Of a DNA stretch of 64,000 nucleotides, positions 1 to 12,479 are shown one piece after another. A model generated the notes under the pieces. The model saw nothing but the letters and a program-made list of their open reading frames with translations, made no database searches and was not told the DNA's origin. Position 1 is the stretch's first letter, and each line of letters starts with the position of its first letter. This DNA comes from Corbicula japonica (lineage: Eukaryota; Mollusca; Bivalvia; Venerida; Cyrenidae): the NCBI GenBank assembly GCA_038501625.1, contig JAZAYU010000001.1, positions 6,465,457 to 6,529,456 on the forward strand, written 5' to 3'. The position numbers and the translations under genes are program-made.

Positions 1-379
1 TTGAAAAGAATATAAAGCACACACATAATGACAAACACGTAGCTAATTACATCAATTCTGGCCCAGATGAGTTCTCTTGAGAATAAATTTTGTTCTACAT
101 ACGTAATACTATATGTACTTCTGGATTTACAGCGCCCGTGATGGTTAGTAATGGTGGCTTTGTGGCGAACATTGTAGAGCTGGTGGTTTTGATTTATTCC
201 AGATTTGCAGAATCACGTTCAGAAAACTACGGCTGTCAGTTTACTTAGACAACAAACAGAAAAACGCTGATGGAATGAATTCAAAAAGATCAGTGTATGC
301 TATATTTCACATGTCACTGACCGATTTAAGGCCTTAAAACTTGTAACAACTTTCGGAACGAAAGGATTTTAATATATAC

Positions 380-1216
380 CATATATGAATGTTTCAGAAT
401 TCCACCAGGATCCTTTACAACTTTCCACATTTGAGCAATTTCCTCTTCGTCAAGGAAGTTCCTGAAAATTCATAAACTCATGTCGTTTATACATTGTCAT
501 ACACAAGACCAGCCATAAGAGGCAAAGACAAAAAAGTAAAAACGAGGCAATTTAATCCGTCGTAAACAAACGTGATAGAAAAATAAATAAGATGAATGAA
601 ACGGATTGTGCAACGCTTCCAAGATTATTTTTCAAAAACAAGCCTAATAAATTCAAGCACAGTAAGATAGTAACCTAATATAATATTTATTGTATTTTTT
701 ACCAAGTTTCAAAAACAAAATGTCATTTTCAACGAGCTAGGAAAGAAGCTTAAAACCAAGGACAGACAGTTTTGAGAAAATCAAAATAACGCCGATGTCA
801 TCAATTTGTTAGTGGCATGCTATTGCTGCGGATCTCGGTATAATTAACGGACGAGGGTAGGATAAACAGGCTGATAGCTTCAAACAATCATTGTCTCTGT
901 AAGGAGTGTTCGCATCTAATATGATTACATTCGTGACATTTGAATCATATATAATCTGTTTCTTTTGTGACTTGAAATTTATTATGATAAACATAAGAAA
1001 TAACTGACTATTATCAACCTGAATAAAACTATAATAATGTACGGAAACGAAAGGCAAGTCAACAAATATCAAATTTTTCGCATGGAATTAAAAACATAAA
1101 CATTTGACATAACAAGCGCAATATAATCTCGGGATGTTCCTACCTGAAAACTAAAAAGCCGTTTTCTTGGAAACAACTTTTCATTTCTTCGGTGATATTG
1201 CCATTCCATTTGAATT
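380..1216 (-). CDS. Phytanoyl-CoA dioxygenase (PhyH)-like gene, two N-terminal exons, partial
   Basis: Two short minus-strand exons join in phase. Exon 1144-1216 follows an acceptor (ttcattcag) and ends at GTAGGA. It reads FKWNGNITEEMKSCFQENGF then LVF, with two bases left over. Exon 380-461 follows gaattttcag and ends at GTATAT. It completes the split Arg and reads NFLDEEEIAQMWKVVKDPGG then ILKHSYM. The pattern of a helix, GFLVFRNFL, an acidic DEEEIAQ helix and a DPGG turn is typical of the start of PhyH-domain Fe(II)/2-oxoglutarate oxygenases. The metal-binding HxD...H part would be further downstream, beyond position 1, and is not visible. The start codon exon upstream of 1216 (phase 1 junction) was not found. 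The intron is 682 bp. The substrate cannot be inferred. Confidence rests on the join plus the recognisable motif. Confidence 0.6.
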
Positions 1217-1739
1217 CTGAATGAAGAACAAAACATCAAGTATATATACATGGAGTTTCATTGTTAATATATCAATGGTTTACCGTTCCTGAATAAAGCT
1301 TGTACAGTATGAACAAAATACTTTCTCTGGGGAATATTCTGACAATTTTAAAACACGCAGTTTACATTTAGCTATCTGATTCGCTAATAAATACAGTTTT
1401 CATATGCTGGAAGTATAAAACGAACATTATTACATTGCTAAACTAGCTTTTTTTGCTCATGCTGAAAAAATATAACCTGATAGAAGTTGCAATATAATTT
1501 TTTTTAGATTTTTGGATCCATGGGTAACTGCAGTAAATTCTATTCGTCCAAATATATGTTAGACAAATGTATATCTAAAGTTATCTCTTGATAATTTGAA
1601 GCTTTATCCAATCGATGAAAAGTTATTTTACTATTTACCAAAAAAAAAGTTCATTTTATAGCTGAAAACGCCACATCTGACATAAATGTTCCCTCTTCTG
1701 ATATGTCCCCATTTGTTAAAAGTGATCAGATCGCCACCT

Positions 1740-1935
1740 TGTAATATGCATTTCCATTACTGCCCTTGAACAGACTCAATCAAACCGAGCCTGCAGTATT
1801 TTCATATTTGTCTTGTTCGGTGGCTTTCAAGGTTCCATTTTCATCTATTTCAGTATCACAGAAGCGTTGTTTGTGCCGTGTGGCGGCTGTAAAAAGTCTC
1901 CCCGTACATTCAATCAGTGATGTTATCAGTTACGT
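1740..1935 (+). repeat. Dispersed repeat R1, copy 1
   Basis: Copy of a family seen about ten times here, recognised by ctcaatcaaaccgagcctgc followed by a cgtgttcggtggctttcaaa-like stretch and ttttcatctatt. This copy continues into gccgtgtggcggctgtaaaa and agtctccccg, the same tail as the SINE-like unit at 3200-3300, which links the two. No ORF or clear termini. Confidence 0.7.
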
Positions 1936-2279
1936 CCTTTGATGGTCGTTGAGCACGATAGTTATGTACTAATTTAATAGTACTTCTAAAATTACTTTTG
2001 TTCTTTTATATTTCGGCCAGTTTAAATATACATGTAGGTAGTTTCAATATCCCAGCCAATATAGATTTGGATATTGTCCAATCACCCCAAGGATATACTT
2101 CCTGCTTTTTAAATTTTGCCTTTGGCGTTGTCTGTGATATGCAGGATTTATATTCTAAGATCCCCTGTCAAAATTCTATTCTGTTTAGTTCCGCCCATTG
2201 TTTTCTCGTTTAGGGCAAACCCATTCTTTTATCTGGGGACCATACGCCGCTGAACATGGAATGGTATTAATCTGAAAAT

Positions 2280-2550
2280 ACCTCATTGAAGGTTCCATGT
2301 TCACCTCCATATGCATACCATCGTTTGGGATGGATGTACTATTCACATAAATAGTAAATGTACTTAAATCATGTACTGTTCATTTGTGTAAATATTGAGT
2401 TGCGCTCAACTCGGGGCAAGGCGGCGTGGGAAGTAATATGCATTTCCATCACTGCCCATGAACAGGCTCAATCAAACCGAACCTGCAGTATTTTTATATT
2501 TGTCGTGTTCGATGGCTTACAAAGTTCCCTTTTCATCTATTGTAAAATGG
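2280..2550 (+). repeat. Dispersed repeat R1, copy 2 (longest left part)
   Basis: Contains the palindrome-like ttgagttgcgctcaactcgg at 2396-2415, then tgcatttccat, the Gln/Ser-like aatcaaaccgaacctgcag block and cttttcatctatt. Other copies show the same order, so this is probably near the full left end of the family. Confidence 0.7.
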
Positions 2551-3119
2551 TATAGCTTATCGGTCATGAGCATTATAGCAAATTCCAATAGACAGTATAA
2601 AAAACTTACCATAGGGAAATTTCGATGTAGTTTTAGACATCTTCCTCATAATTTAAACCCGAAGCATTTAAGTTAATGTTCTGATTGCGTTTAAACCATA
2701 AACGCCGCCATTTTTAAACAGTCGAGGTCAATATATGAGCACGCCTGATAACGTAACCACAAATGTTAAATAAATGTTAAAAACTCGGTGAAAATCTCGC
2801 GTTGTTAAGGATAATTTAATTTGTGTAAAATACCCACTGTGAGAATTAAATACATCTTTATGCACAAACTGGCCATGAACAAGAAGTTCACATGGCTTTA
2901 ATTATCTGCAGTTCTGTAGTTATGTGTTAATCTGAGGTATTGTGTTAAGCATTTTTAATTTCAAACTGGGATTGTCCATATTAATGGAATGAGTTAATCT
3001 TTCCATGTGAGGTTCATTCATGTCATATCTTTAATGGAAAATGATGTTCTGAAAATCAACGAACAGCAAAACAAATCTTTATGTAATAGTTACAGTCAGC
3101 ACTGTTATCAGTAAAATAA

Positions 3120-3460
3120 CCAGTTACATTGTCTTGCAGTGATGATAACGTATATCAGGCTAACCGATCAACCTTTTTAGGGGGTTGTCCCAGTTAGCTC
3201 AATTAGTTGCATCGTCCGAATTGCAGGGCTACGCGTAAAAGTCTCCCCGAACATATAGTCAGTACTGGTATCAGCAAGAAAGCCCGTTACCGATGTCATA
3301 GTGTATGTCGATGTGCAGTGATGATAACGTATATCAGGGCTATCCGATCAGCCTTTAGGGGGTTGACCCGGTTAGCTTAATTGGTTGCGTCGTCGGAATT
3401 GCAGGGCTAGGCGCTGTCGCCTAGAAGGTGCTGGTTCGCTCCCAGGTAGAGTCAATATAA
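3120..3460 (+). repeat. SINE-like unit with tRNA-like boxes, tandemly duplicated
   Basis: Two related halves (about 3122-3240 and 3318-3450) share cagtgatgataacgtatatc, a gttagctnaattggttgc box A-like stretch and gaattgcagggcta. The second half also has ggttcgctcccaggt, which resembles a tRNA box B. A diverged minus-strand piece with the same ggttcgctccc-type box lies at 31290-31330. This supports a tRNA-derived SINE. The element boundaries are not defined. Confidence 0.5.
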
Positions 3461-4194
3461 TTAAAAAAGAAATAAAAACGCAATGCCAAGGCAGTAAGTA
3501 ATTAGCATACGCAACAAATTTTATTGTAGACGTGATTCTGTTTTAGTTATTCCAAAAGAAAAAAATTGTTGTCGAGATATTTGGAGAATTGTTAATTACC
3601 ATTTGTAATTGATTTTTAGTCTGTATATTATCCTTTCTTATTTGCATTTCATGCTCCTCGATCTGCTTTTGTTCCATAAAATAAAGCTTTAATCTTTCTT
3701 TGCATCGAACACTCTTTTTCACAGCCGTTCCTTCTCAAACGCCACATTGAATCTTGCTTGTTCGTTGACATTCTGTTTTATATATTTTTGTTATGGCAAA
3801 ATTTGTCTGCTGGTATCTCTCTTTTTGATCGTCCAATTCACAAAAAGAACTGTTTATCCGCATGTTACCACAGGATTACAGTTCTGATTGATAGCACGCT
3901 AACCTATTCTTTAAATAGACAGTTCATTATGTCACACACTTACTTTTATAAAAACGTTTATTAATAACCAGTTTTATTTACAAATCGAAGAGAACAACAA
4001 AAGTTCAGGTCGATTTATTAAACCATCGGTAAATGCAAAAACGCTACCAACAGATATAATCGAAAGCGCTCTTCATTCTCCGTGATCATTTGTAAGAAGA
4101 ATAATTTGACGACGGTGGCAGGGGATTAAGAGTTTCTGAAAGTTTATTTGGAAATTTTGTAAAAGAGCGTAGTAGCTCGATCTGTTTCTTTTGT

Positions 4195-4510
4195 ACCTAT
4201 TACTGTGTTTTGTTGATTTGACTCCAGGGGCTGTGGTCTCACTAAGGTCTTTTAATACACACATTTTTGCTTGGCATTGTTTAAGCTTCTTATGTTTCAT
4301 ATTTTTACATGTTTGCGTGCTTTGACATGCAACACTGGCAAACTGTTTTGCCACTGACCGTTCCAAAGCGGTACCCAACCCTCAGGTTCATTTTTATTGT
4401 AAATAGTTTATGGTGTATTTTTAAAATAGGTCGATGCTCCTTTGTTCTCTCTAATCTTTGGCTGGGTGGGAAGGCTGTGTTTTCTGCCTGTGGCTATTCC
4501 GGATTAAATG
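4195..4510 (+). repeat. Dispersed repeat R2, near full-length copy
   Basis: R2 family order seen here: gatttgactccaggggct, cttatgtttcatattt, gccactgaccgttccaa, a gcggta/ctcaggttc block, taatctttggctgggtggga and a gtggctattccggatt-type end. The same order recurs at 4750, 5925, 27840, 30000, 43250, 58660 and 60530, all in plus orientation. Confidence 0.6.
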
Positions 4511-4749
4511 TCGCACCTTTGTTAAACAGTAATTAAGAATTCGATCGGTTTATTGCTGCTATCGTGATATTCACTCTCTGCTCATGTCTTATGGTATTTT
4601 ATCGTGTGCCTTCAAGAGCCATTAGATACTTTTCTTTATGTCTCGTGAATGCGATTAGGTGTAAAATGGTCGAATGATGGATGATTTGGAGTTACTTTAC
4701 CAAGGCAACTTGTGCTTGTTTGCTCTTGAGTTGTGAGGTATGAACACCC

Positions 4750-4895
4750 AAGAATTGATACCCCAAGTGGCACTGACCTTTTCAAAGATGGTAACCTTTT
4801 AAGTTTGCATTTCGTTTATTGTTTGGTGTGTTTTAATTTTAAATAGATCGTTTAATAAGTTTATTATCTCATTTTCTCTCTACCAGTTGGTTGTC
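4750..4895 (+). repeat. Dispersed repeat R2, partial copy
   Basis: Middle part of R2 only: ccaagtggcactgacc, a degenerate ggtaacc block, and the gtttggtgtgtttt...aaatagatcg stretch. Confidence 0.5.
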
Positions 4896-5731
4896 GTGAA
4901 GGTGTGCAATATGCGGTTTTTTTCAGATGGAATAAGTTATTATAGTGTAGTGAAAAATGACTTTTATTACGCAAAAGAACAACCAACTTCAACTTTAAGG
5001 AATAACGAAATTTGTAGTGTTAAATATATATTGGTGCTCTACAAGATGTCCGGCAAGCATGTGTTGACAAAAAGCGTTTGAAATGTGGTACTGTGTGTTC
5101 TTGATTATAAAATAATGCGGGCCGCAACATGATTTTCAGGAGTATACTCAAAAGCAAGCACGCCTTCAAACAAGTTTTTTAATGGTCATTGTCAAACAAA
5201 GGACCTGTACTTCAAAGTTTACAGACTGGATAAAAATGTTTCAAATAGTTCACTTCGAGATAAACAGGTTTGCGTTTTTATAGACTTCTTCACCATAATT
5301 TTACGTAGCTGAACTTTAAACATTTTACCACTTATCCTCATCCGATTGTATTATTTCTCACTTATTCAGTCAATTAAGTAGCCTTTACACTGTTGTAACA
5401 CTTGTAAACGATTTTGTTCACAGTAAAACGACATTTTAATGAAGTTTAACCGTGTCCCAGAAGTTCAACTCTTAAGTGTTGCGTACGTCATAAGTTCTGA
5501 ATATCACACAATAAACGAAACTGGGTTTAATCGAACATATGGTTTCCGGAAGACCAGAACTGAAAGCGAGTGCCATTCTCAACTCTTTTCTCTGAAAAGA
5601 AAACACCGGTTTTAATTGAACATCGAACACACTTAACAACTTTAATTATACACCTTCGTACTGGAGCATTTCTGGTTTAATAATTGAGCTATTGATCTTA
5701 AACTTTCAATAAAACATGCAAAAATACTTAC

Positions 5732-5927
5732 TGATTTATTAGTAAAACATTATTCAAAATGACAGACAACTGACCGCTCATACTCATAAGAATACTGGCA
5801 CCCACAGAATACAAATTCACAACATCAGTCAACAACGGGTATGACCAGCAGGTATAACCGCAAGACATCTTTATTTCATTGAGATAATTACAGTTCTGAA
5901 TTACCTTTAGTTTGTTCACATGAGAAC
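5732..5927 (-). other. Exon-like open segment, unknown
   Basis: On the minus strand an acceptor (ttgccctaacag) is followed by 196 open bases and a strong donor GTAAGT. The frame contains MSCGYTCWSYPLLTDVVNLY followed by SVGASILMSMSGQLS. Composition looks coding-like, but no family was recognised. The acceptor side merges into R2 repeat sequence, which argues for caution. It could be an upstream exon of another minus-strand gene, or chance. Confidence 0.2.
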
Positions 5928-6110
5928 CTGTTAGGGCAAGTGTGAGGTTGGTGCACCCTAGAACCTGGTTTAAATCCCAGTGGCAAAACAATAACCCAGT
6001 GGCAAATTAATTTGCCACTGACCGTTCCAAGACGGTAACCCCTCGGGTTCTCTTTTTCGTTAATGGTTTGTGACGTCTATTTTGAAATAGATGATTGAAT
6101 AACCAAGAAT
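5925..6110 (+). repeat. Dispersed repeat R2, partial copy
   Basis: Carries gcaagtgtgaggttggtgca, the ccagtggcaaattaatttgc palindrome, cactgaccgttccaagacgg, taacccctcgggttctc and the aaatagatgattgaat end of the middle part. Confidence 0.6.
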
Positions 6111-7900
6111 AACAGTCCAATTCGTTCAAATATTCTTACAAATATAAAAAAAATATCGATATGAAATAGCAGCTTTAAGAGCATAATATAATTGATCAAT
6201 GTGAGCCTGCAATATTTGCTGAGATTTCGATTTATGTAACTTTCAAAGTTCATTTTTTCGTACATTATCAATTTTTCTTGAAGATGAAACCACTATCTGT
6301 AAAACATCTCTAATGGTGCAAAGCAAGAGAAAAGTAGAACGGCGATTTGTAAATTTCGATGTGGAATCCTCACTTCTAGCCGTAGTCTATCCCCTCCTCT
6401 CCCTGAATCAGTCTACTTTCTTTCAAATATAGTTCATGCCCATTTACTTATTGGACTATTGGACTAAAATGTCTCAGTAATGGACCTTTTTGATATGGTT
6501 CCCTTAAGGAAAGGGATGAAAGGTTCAATGGATTAACGTTAGGAATAAGACAAATGTTATGTCCATTTGCTTAATTACCATCCAATGGTCTCTTTAGAGC
6601 ATTTATATCTTTAATTTATCAAGAATCGGATATTTAATGTCCAGAGAGTCACCATCAACGTTGAATATCTGTTCATCATCTTAAGCTTATCCCAGCACCA
6701 ACTGTCTCCGTGAAAAAAAACTGATTTGGTGAAATATGTCTTCAATAGGAAACATTTAACTCACTGTCTGAATAAAGGACACTGGTGTGACTTTAGATTG
6801 TGTAAGGTTCAGTATCATGTTAATAACAAAATACATGCATAAAAGACTTTTTAAAGCAAGAGGGCACCATGCACTTTCACTTTAATAAATGATTTGCGGC
6901 GAGACAGGGGATAACGTACCATCGGACAGTTAAAATGACGTCATAAAGATGAGCAGACGACATTTAAAATTATACATTTCGCGGTAAAATAACATATAAT
7001 TGTCAAAATGTGTAACAAAATTACTTTTTAGATAATGAGAAAATAATAGTTTATGTTACGTTCTTTCCAAAGAAATTAATAACTAAAATGACAAACAGTA
7101 TTACTGGAGACACATTTTTCCCCGAGACGCCCATCTGCAAATAACAGTTATTTAAAAGTAACATAAATGTAAACTGCAATGTGCAGTTCATAAAGTTCGT
7201 GTCTTGCTTCATAAAGTTTTACTTTATGACCAAAGCCAACACAATATGTTGAAATCACCTTTTCATAATAATAATATTATACACACAGAGAAAAATACAT
7301 ACTGTTTTGATTAAAATAAGTTTTTAAGGGTATACCAAATAATTGTTTGTTGTTGTTTTTTCTTTGTTTTAAAAAATAGTTGTATTTAATATAATTACAT
7401 AATTACTAACACAAACAGGCAAACACTAAAAAGCAGAATAAATATCCTCGAACATTAGCCAAAGCTGAATTGGTTGGGATATTGAAACCACCCAGCTTAA
7501 AACATGCCGAAATATGAAAACAAAAGGACCTTTAACTGAAGTAAAAAATAAAAGCATTGAATAAATAAACTGGGAGACTAATACTATTGAAATACTAATT
7601 AGTTTTAAGCGAAGTTATCATTCTATATTCTATGTATTCGCTTCGCATAAAACAAAATACGGATTTATCAAAAGTATTTGGAATTCATAAACACTTTGCT
7701 TCTTCAATACAAGGGAGTATACTCAATTTACTTTTCCTTGTTCAACGTTGTTTTTCTAACACAAAGACAACACGGCTTTAGATTTTGATTTAGATTTGTA
7801 TGAATTTACATAAATTACTAAACTTCTGGTGTGATCAACAAAAAATTACCAACCAATATTCAACATAAAACTCTTATTTTAGTGTAAGTTTTTACCCTAA
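6110..7900. other. No gene seen
   Basis: AT-rich intergenic DNA. No spliceable coding segment, RNA gene or clear element ends were recognised. Confidence 0.5.
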
Positions 7901-7904
7901 TACA

Positions 7905-8005
7905 CAGTAGTGCGATCAGAAAACGTCCACATATGAAAAAGGAACTTTGAAGGTAAGCAAACACGACAAATATGAAAATATTGCAGGCATGTTTCGATTT
8001 ATTGT
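7905..8005 (-). repeat. Dispersed repeat R1, minus copy
   Basis: Reverse copy: ggaactttgaaggtaagcaa, acacgacaaatatgaaaata and ttgcaggc. It abuts the (ATT)n end of the retrotransposon. Confidence 0.6.
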
Positions 8006-8019
8006 GATAGACAAAAAGT

Positions 8020-10015
8020 TATAATAATAATAATAATAATAATAATCTCTTTATTTTAAGAAGGTAACTCATTAAGACAAAAACTATGACAACAAAATTA
8101 AAACAAAAAAATTCAATATTTGCAAGTATAAAAAGTTAGTCAAATGAAGAAATTGCTTATTTTCAAATTTTCAATGAGGCCTTCTAAAATGGATTAACGA
8201 AAAAAACAACAACAAACAAACATATATTACAACACATAAAACATCAATACTTAAAGACAGACACAATTAATCATATACACTATACATGCTATAGGCAAAT
8301 TTCGATTACAAATATGCATCGTGTAAAATTATGTGAAAAACTATATACAAATACAAAAGTAATAACAATTTAAAGGGGTTGTATTTCAAACAAGTAAGTT
8401 TTTAAATGTTTTTTGAATAAATATATGGAAGAGACAGATCTAATTTCATCAGGGATATCATTCCATACGCTCATACCTGTATAGATGAAACATTTTTTAA
8501 TTAAGTTGGTTTTACCTTTTAAGTGTTCAATATCAGTTCTTGAAGAAGATCGCAAGTTATACCGAGGGTTATTAGATACTTTTACAAGGTTAGTGATGTA
8601 TTTTGGAACCAAATTATGTATAGATTTGTAGACCAATAGTGCAGTGTGATATTTACATCTTGATTCAAAAGAAAGCCATTTTAGGTTATGAAAAAGATCT
8701 TTCGTAGGTGTGCGAACAGGTTTTTTTAAGAATTATCTTGCTGCTCTTTTTTGAATTTTGTATATCCTATTTAAGTCGCGACGGTTACCGTTACTCCAAA
8801 CAATACAACCATATTCAAAAGTAGATGCAATATATGCATTATAGAAGAGTTGTTTCATAACCAGTGTTAGAAAGAATGATATTCGTTTAAGTAAACATAA
8901 TTTTGATGCAAGTTTCTTACAAGTTTGATTTATATGGGTACTCCAGTTAAGACAGTTGTCAATATAGACGCCTAGTAATTTTTGTGATATTACATTTTGA
9001 AGCAATTTATTCCCAACAGATAATTTGAGTTCATGGTTATTATTGATCCTTTGCTTTGAATCAATGATCATACATGTTGTTTTGATTGGGTTTATGATCA
9101 TGTTATTTATTGAACACCATTTTTGCGTTTCGTTTAAACTTAACTGTTTCATTTGTACTACTTCTAGTCAGCATACATATCGACCCCTAATGTAAGGGGG
9201 CCTATGATTGAGCCCTTGGGTACACCAGAAATAATATGACGAGTTTGTGATCGTATTGCACCATTTTTAATTAACTGTTTTCTGTTTGAGAGGTATGATT
9301 TGAAAAAAGTTATAGCGTTGTTTGAGAAGTGATATAATTTTAATTTATAAAGAAGGATGTCATGGTCAACTAGATCAAAAGCTTTTTTAAAATCTAAAAA
9401 TATTGTTCCAATCATTTTCCCTGAATCAATTTCCTTTAACCAAGAATCTATTATTTTCACCAAAGCAGTTTGGCAGGAGTGTTGTTTTCTAAACCCCGAC
9501 TGATACTCATAAATTATATTCGTTTGTTGAAAAAATAAAGATAACTGATTTGCAATATGTCTTTCAAAAATCTTGGATAAAGTTGGCAAGATAGAAATAG
9601 GTCTATAATTATTCGCATCTTCCATACTTCCCCCTTTGTGTATAGGAATAACATTAGCAAGTTTTAGTTGATCTGGAAAAATACCTTGCACAATACTGCT
9701 GTTTATAATTGAAGCTATGGGTACAGATATATAATCTTTACATAATTTGATGATATATGGCCCTAAGTAATCCAAGCCTGTAGATTTATTAATATCTAGT
9801 TTTTCAATTATTTTACTTACTTCAAAGGGAGTTATAAGTTCAATGTTAAAACATTTGTGTTTCAGTTTTTCATTTAAATAAACATTAAGGTATTGAAAAT
9901 TTTCTTTCTTAATTTCGTTTTTTGTTAAACATTTAGAAATACTTACGAAATGATCATTTAGTGCATGTAGAATGTTTTCGTTCCCTGTTATGATGTCATC
10001 ATCTATACGCAACAT
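8020..10015 (-). mobile_element. CR1/L2-like non-LTR retrotransposon, decayed and 5'-truncated
   Basis: Minus-strand reverse transcriptase remnant. The frame 9164-10015 shows the RT fingers (NNYRPISILPTLSKIFERHI), YQSGFRKQHSCQTAL, motif A FLDFKKAFDLVDH and motif B SGVPKGSIIGP. It then runs almost directly into DMYAD, so the stretch normally separating motif B from the YADD box is deleted, and the frame stops after YAD. A second frame (8733-9152) holds the thumb: WCSINNMIINPIKTTCMIID and KLLGVYIDNCLNWSTHI, ending in IQKRAAR. A frameshift near 8730 leads to the last frame, which ends at 8370 with SVWNDIPDEIRSVSSIYLFK. The 3' end carries (ATT)n at 8023-8045. No endonuclease domain or RNase H is visible. 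The 5' boundary near 10015 is approximate. The element cannot be active. Confidence 0.85.
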
Positions 10016-10725
10016 AGATGGTAAGTACAAACAAAACACAAAGTAATGTGTGCATGCTATAATGTCATTAATAAAATTCAATGTTTAACCGTAGTAGATT
10101 GAAACGTATTTATGTGCTTACTATAATTATAATAAAATATACCTGCTGCGCCATTATCATCTGGTATCTTTGGATCCTCTGGGTCAGCTGTAGGAGCCGG
10201 GTCTACTGGCTTCTCCACCGGAGGTTGTCGAGGTTGTCGAGCCCGAGGTCTATATTCTCGCCAAAGTTTACAGCTACAATGACAAATAGACTCACTGTAT
10301 AATAAGTTCAGAAAACTATCTAAATTCCTATAGATCTATATTAAATTTAAACATGAATACAATCACAAGGTTTTAGTTTTTGCCCTTAGTCAGGATGATT
10401 TTGCTTTAAATATTTCCCTCGTCATCTTTATGAAAGAATTGGCCCGCTTCAGGCATAAAACAACGAACGTTGCTTATCAAATATAACTCTGATTCGTTAT
10501 TCATCATATACATGTTTGAAATTAACAATTACGCAAAGTCTTCGATTGTATACCAGTAACAAACATTCGTTTTTAAGTTAAAACAGTTCAAATATATGAG
10601 TATGTAGTCTAAGCAGCAATTTGAAATATCACTGAAATATAGAAGCTAGATTCTACAAGGTTTTAGAATGAACACCTAAACTAAATTTTTTTAACCGATT
10701 TGTTGATGCCACTGTGGTATTGAAC

Positions 10726-12368
10726 CATAGGCGGATCCAGGATTTGTAGTTAGGGGGGGCGGAAAATAAACAGTCCGACTGGGGGTCCAGGGGGCCGTAA
10801 GGGCCCCGGTGGGTCCAGGGCAAAGCCCTGGCCAGGGGTCCAGGGGGCCGGAGGCCCCGTGAAGCTCCCGTGTTTTAGTCATTTCTAAGGGATTCATATG
10901 CACATTTCCAGAACCTCAAATATACTTTCCCAGGGTATACAATACAATGTACGAGAGCTCTAATCTGTGTGCTTAAGGTATGAATCAAACGGAGGCAAAA
11001 ATAAGATCTTTTGCACAATATATATTTTGAATGTTTGCGTGTTTCCCACTTAATGCATCCATGTTTGTTGACTCACTTTACTCAAAGGAAAAATATAAAT
11101 GGAAGTAAGTGAAAGCGGGAATATTTAAAATACAGAAACGTATTTTACTATGAACATGTAAACTGAATTCAAGCGAGAGGAAAAATATAGCAAACACGTA
11201 AACTTAGGTATCACAATCGCATTTTGGGTTAGGGAGGGGACGTAAAATTAAAATGATGATATTGATGATGAAATTTTCGTGCTGCAGCTCTGCTAAAAAA
11301 ACTCGTCAACATCTTCTGACGTTTCGGCGCGTCAATTGTTGTTGACAATTCTAATCAACCCAAAGATAGAATAAAATACGGAAAATTCAAAGGAAAAAGT
11401 TGAAACGCAAAGTTTGAAGGTCGAATCAATTTCAGTAGATAGTAGATTAGTCTCAATAATTCGACTGCAAGCACAGACCCATTATCATACGGACGTTTTC
11501 GTTGTCTGTCCTTTACGTCTCAAGCAGTTACGATCAAAACTGTGGTGGAAATCGACCCGTTTTAAATTCTTTTTTCACATCCACATGAAAATTTCAACAC
11601 TGGTATGTCAAATATCGTTATAAAACATAAATAATGATAAAAATAACAATAAAATGAACGAATAATCCACAAAATAACTTGTTAAACCTACCACAGCATA
11701 TGCCGTTTACACGGTGAAAATTATCGATAAACGCGAGTCAGATAAACTTTATGCGGTGTAATCGACATGGGTTGAGGTTTAAAACAGTTTTGCATAAAAA
11801 ACGAAAACGTTACTTATAAAGGATTACATATATTGATTCTACTTGAATGTGGCTTCTCAGGTATGTAAATTAAAAAAAAAATATGTTTAAGATGCTTTAT
11901 GAAGCAGGCAAAAGATTGAAAAGTTGCGATTCATTTTCCGATCGGCGGCATATAGAAATAGAAGGAAAATTTTCCGCATTGATTTGAATAGTAACTGGGT
12001 TGTGCGCGAAGAGCGACCATCGTATATATAGAAAAGCTCTTGTTGCGCACAAATAGTTGGGCTAATTGTAGATTAGATCACGATGTTTTGTAAAGCATCT
12101 AAATATATCATATAATTTTTTAAACAGCCGTTGGATCATGTTAAAATCTTACAAAAAATGAGAATGAATTGTTTGTGAATTGTTCGTTATGTCATTGTAT
12201 TAGTGTACTCAGTCTCGAAACTTATTGCACGCGTAGCGTGCGAAAATTTTTTGACATTTATATATTATATTTTCCTATACATCATATTTCATTACAGAGA
12301 AAAAAACTTTGCTTGGGCAATTTTAGGGGGGGCGTACGCCGGGTCCGCCCCCCCTGGATCCGCCTATG
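10726..12368. mobile_element. Non-autonomous DNA transposon with terminal inverted repeats and 6-bp target duplication
   Basis: The left end reads CATAGGCGGATCCAGG and the right end is its reverse complement (CCTGGATCCGCCTATG). Both are flanked by TTGAAC (10720-10725 and 12369-12374), a 6-bp target duplication. Inside the left end is a GC-rich block (10760-10870) with repeated gggtccagggggcc-type units; the right end has a run of Gs mirrored by Cs. No transposase ORF is present, so it would have been moved in trans. A 6-bp duplication fits several superfamilies, so the class is left open. It lies 106 bp past the stop codon of cadherin-like gene A, probably within or at the end of its 3' UTR. 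Confidence 0.8.
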
Positions 12369-12479
12369 TTGAACTACAAAAACATGTTCGATAAACTGAG
12401 CAACATGAATCCTTAATTCTGAAACACTTCAATGTTCGTGACTTTGTTAAAGGTTTTTGTTCAAGGCTGTAAATCATAT

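Noticed and set aside
10691..10903. 70-aa frame rich in Gly/Pro
   Set aside because: GC-rich left terminus of the 10726-12368 transposon.
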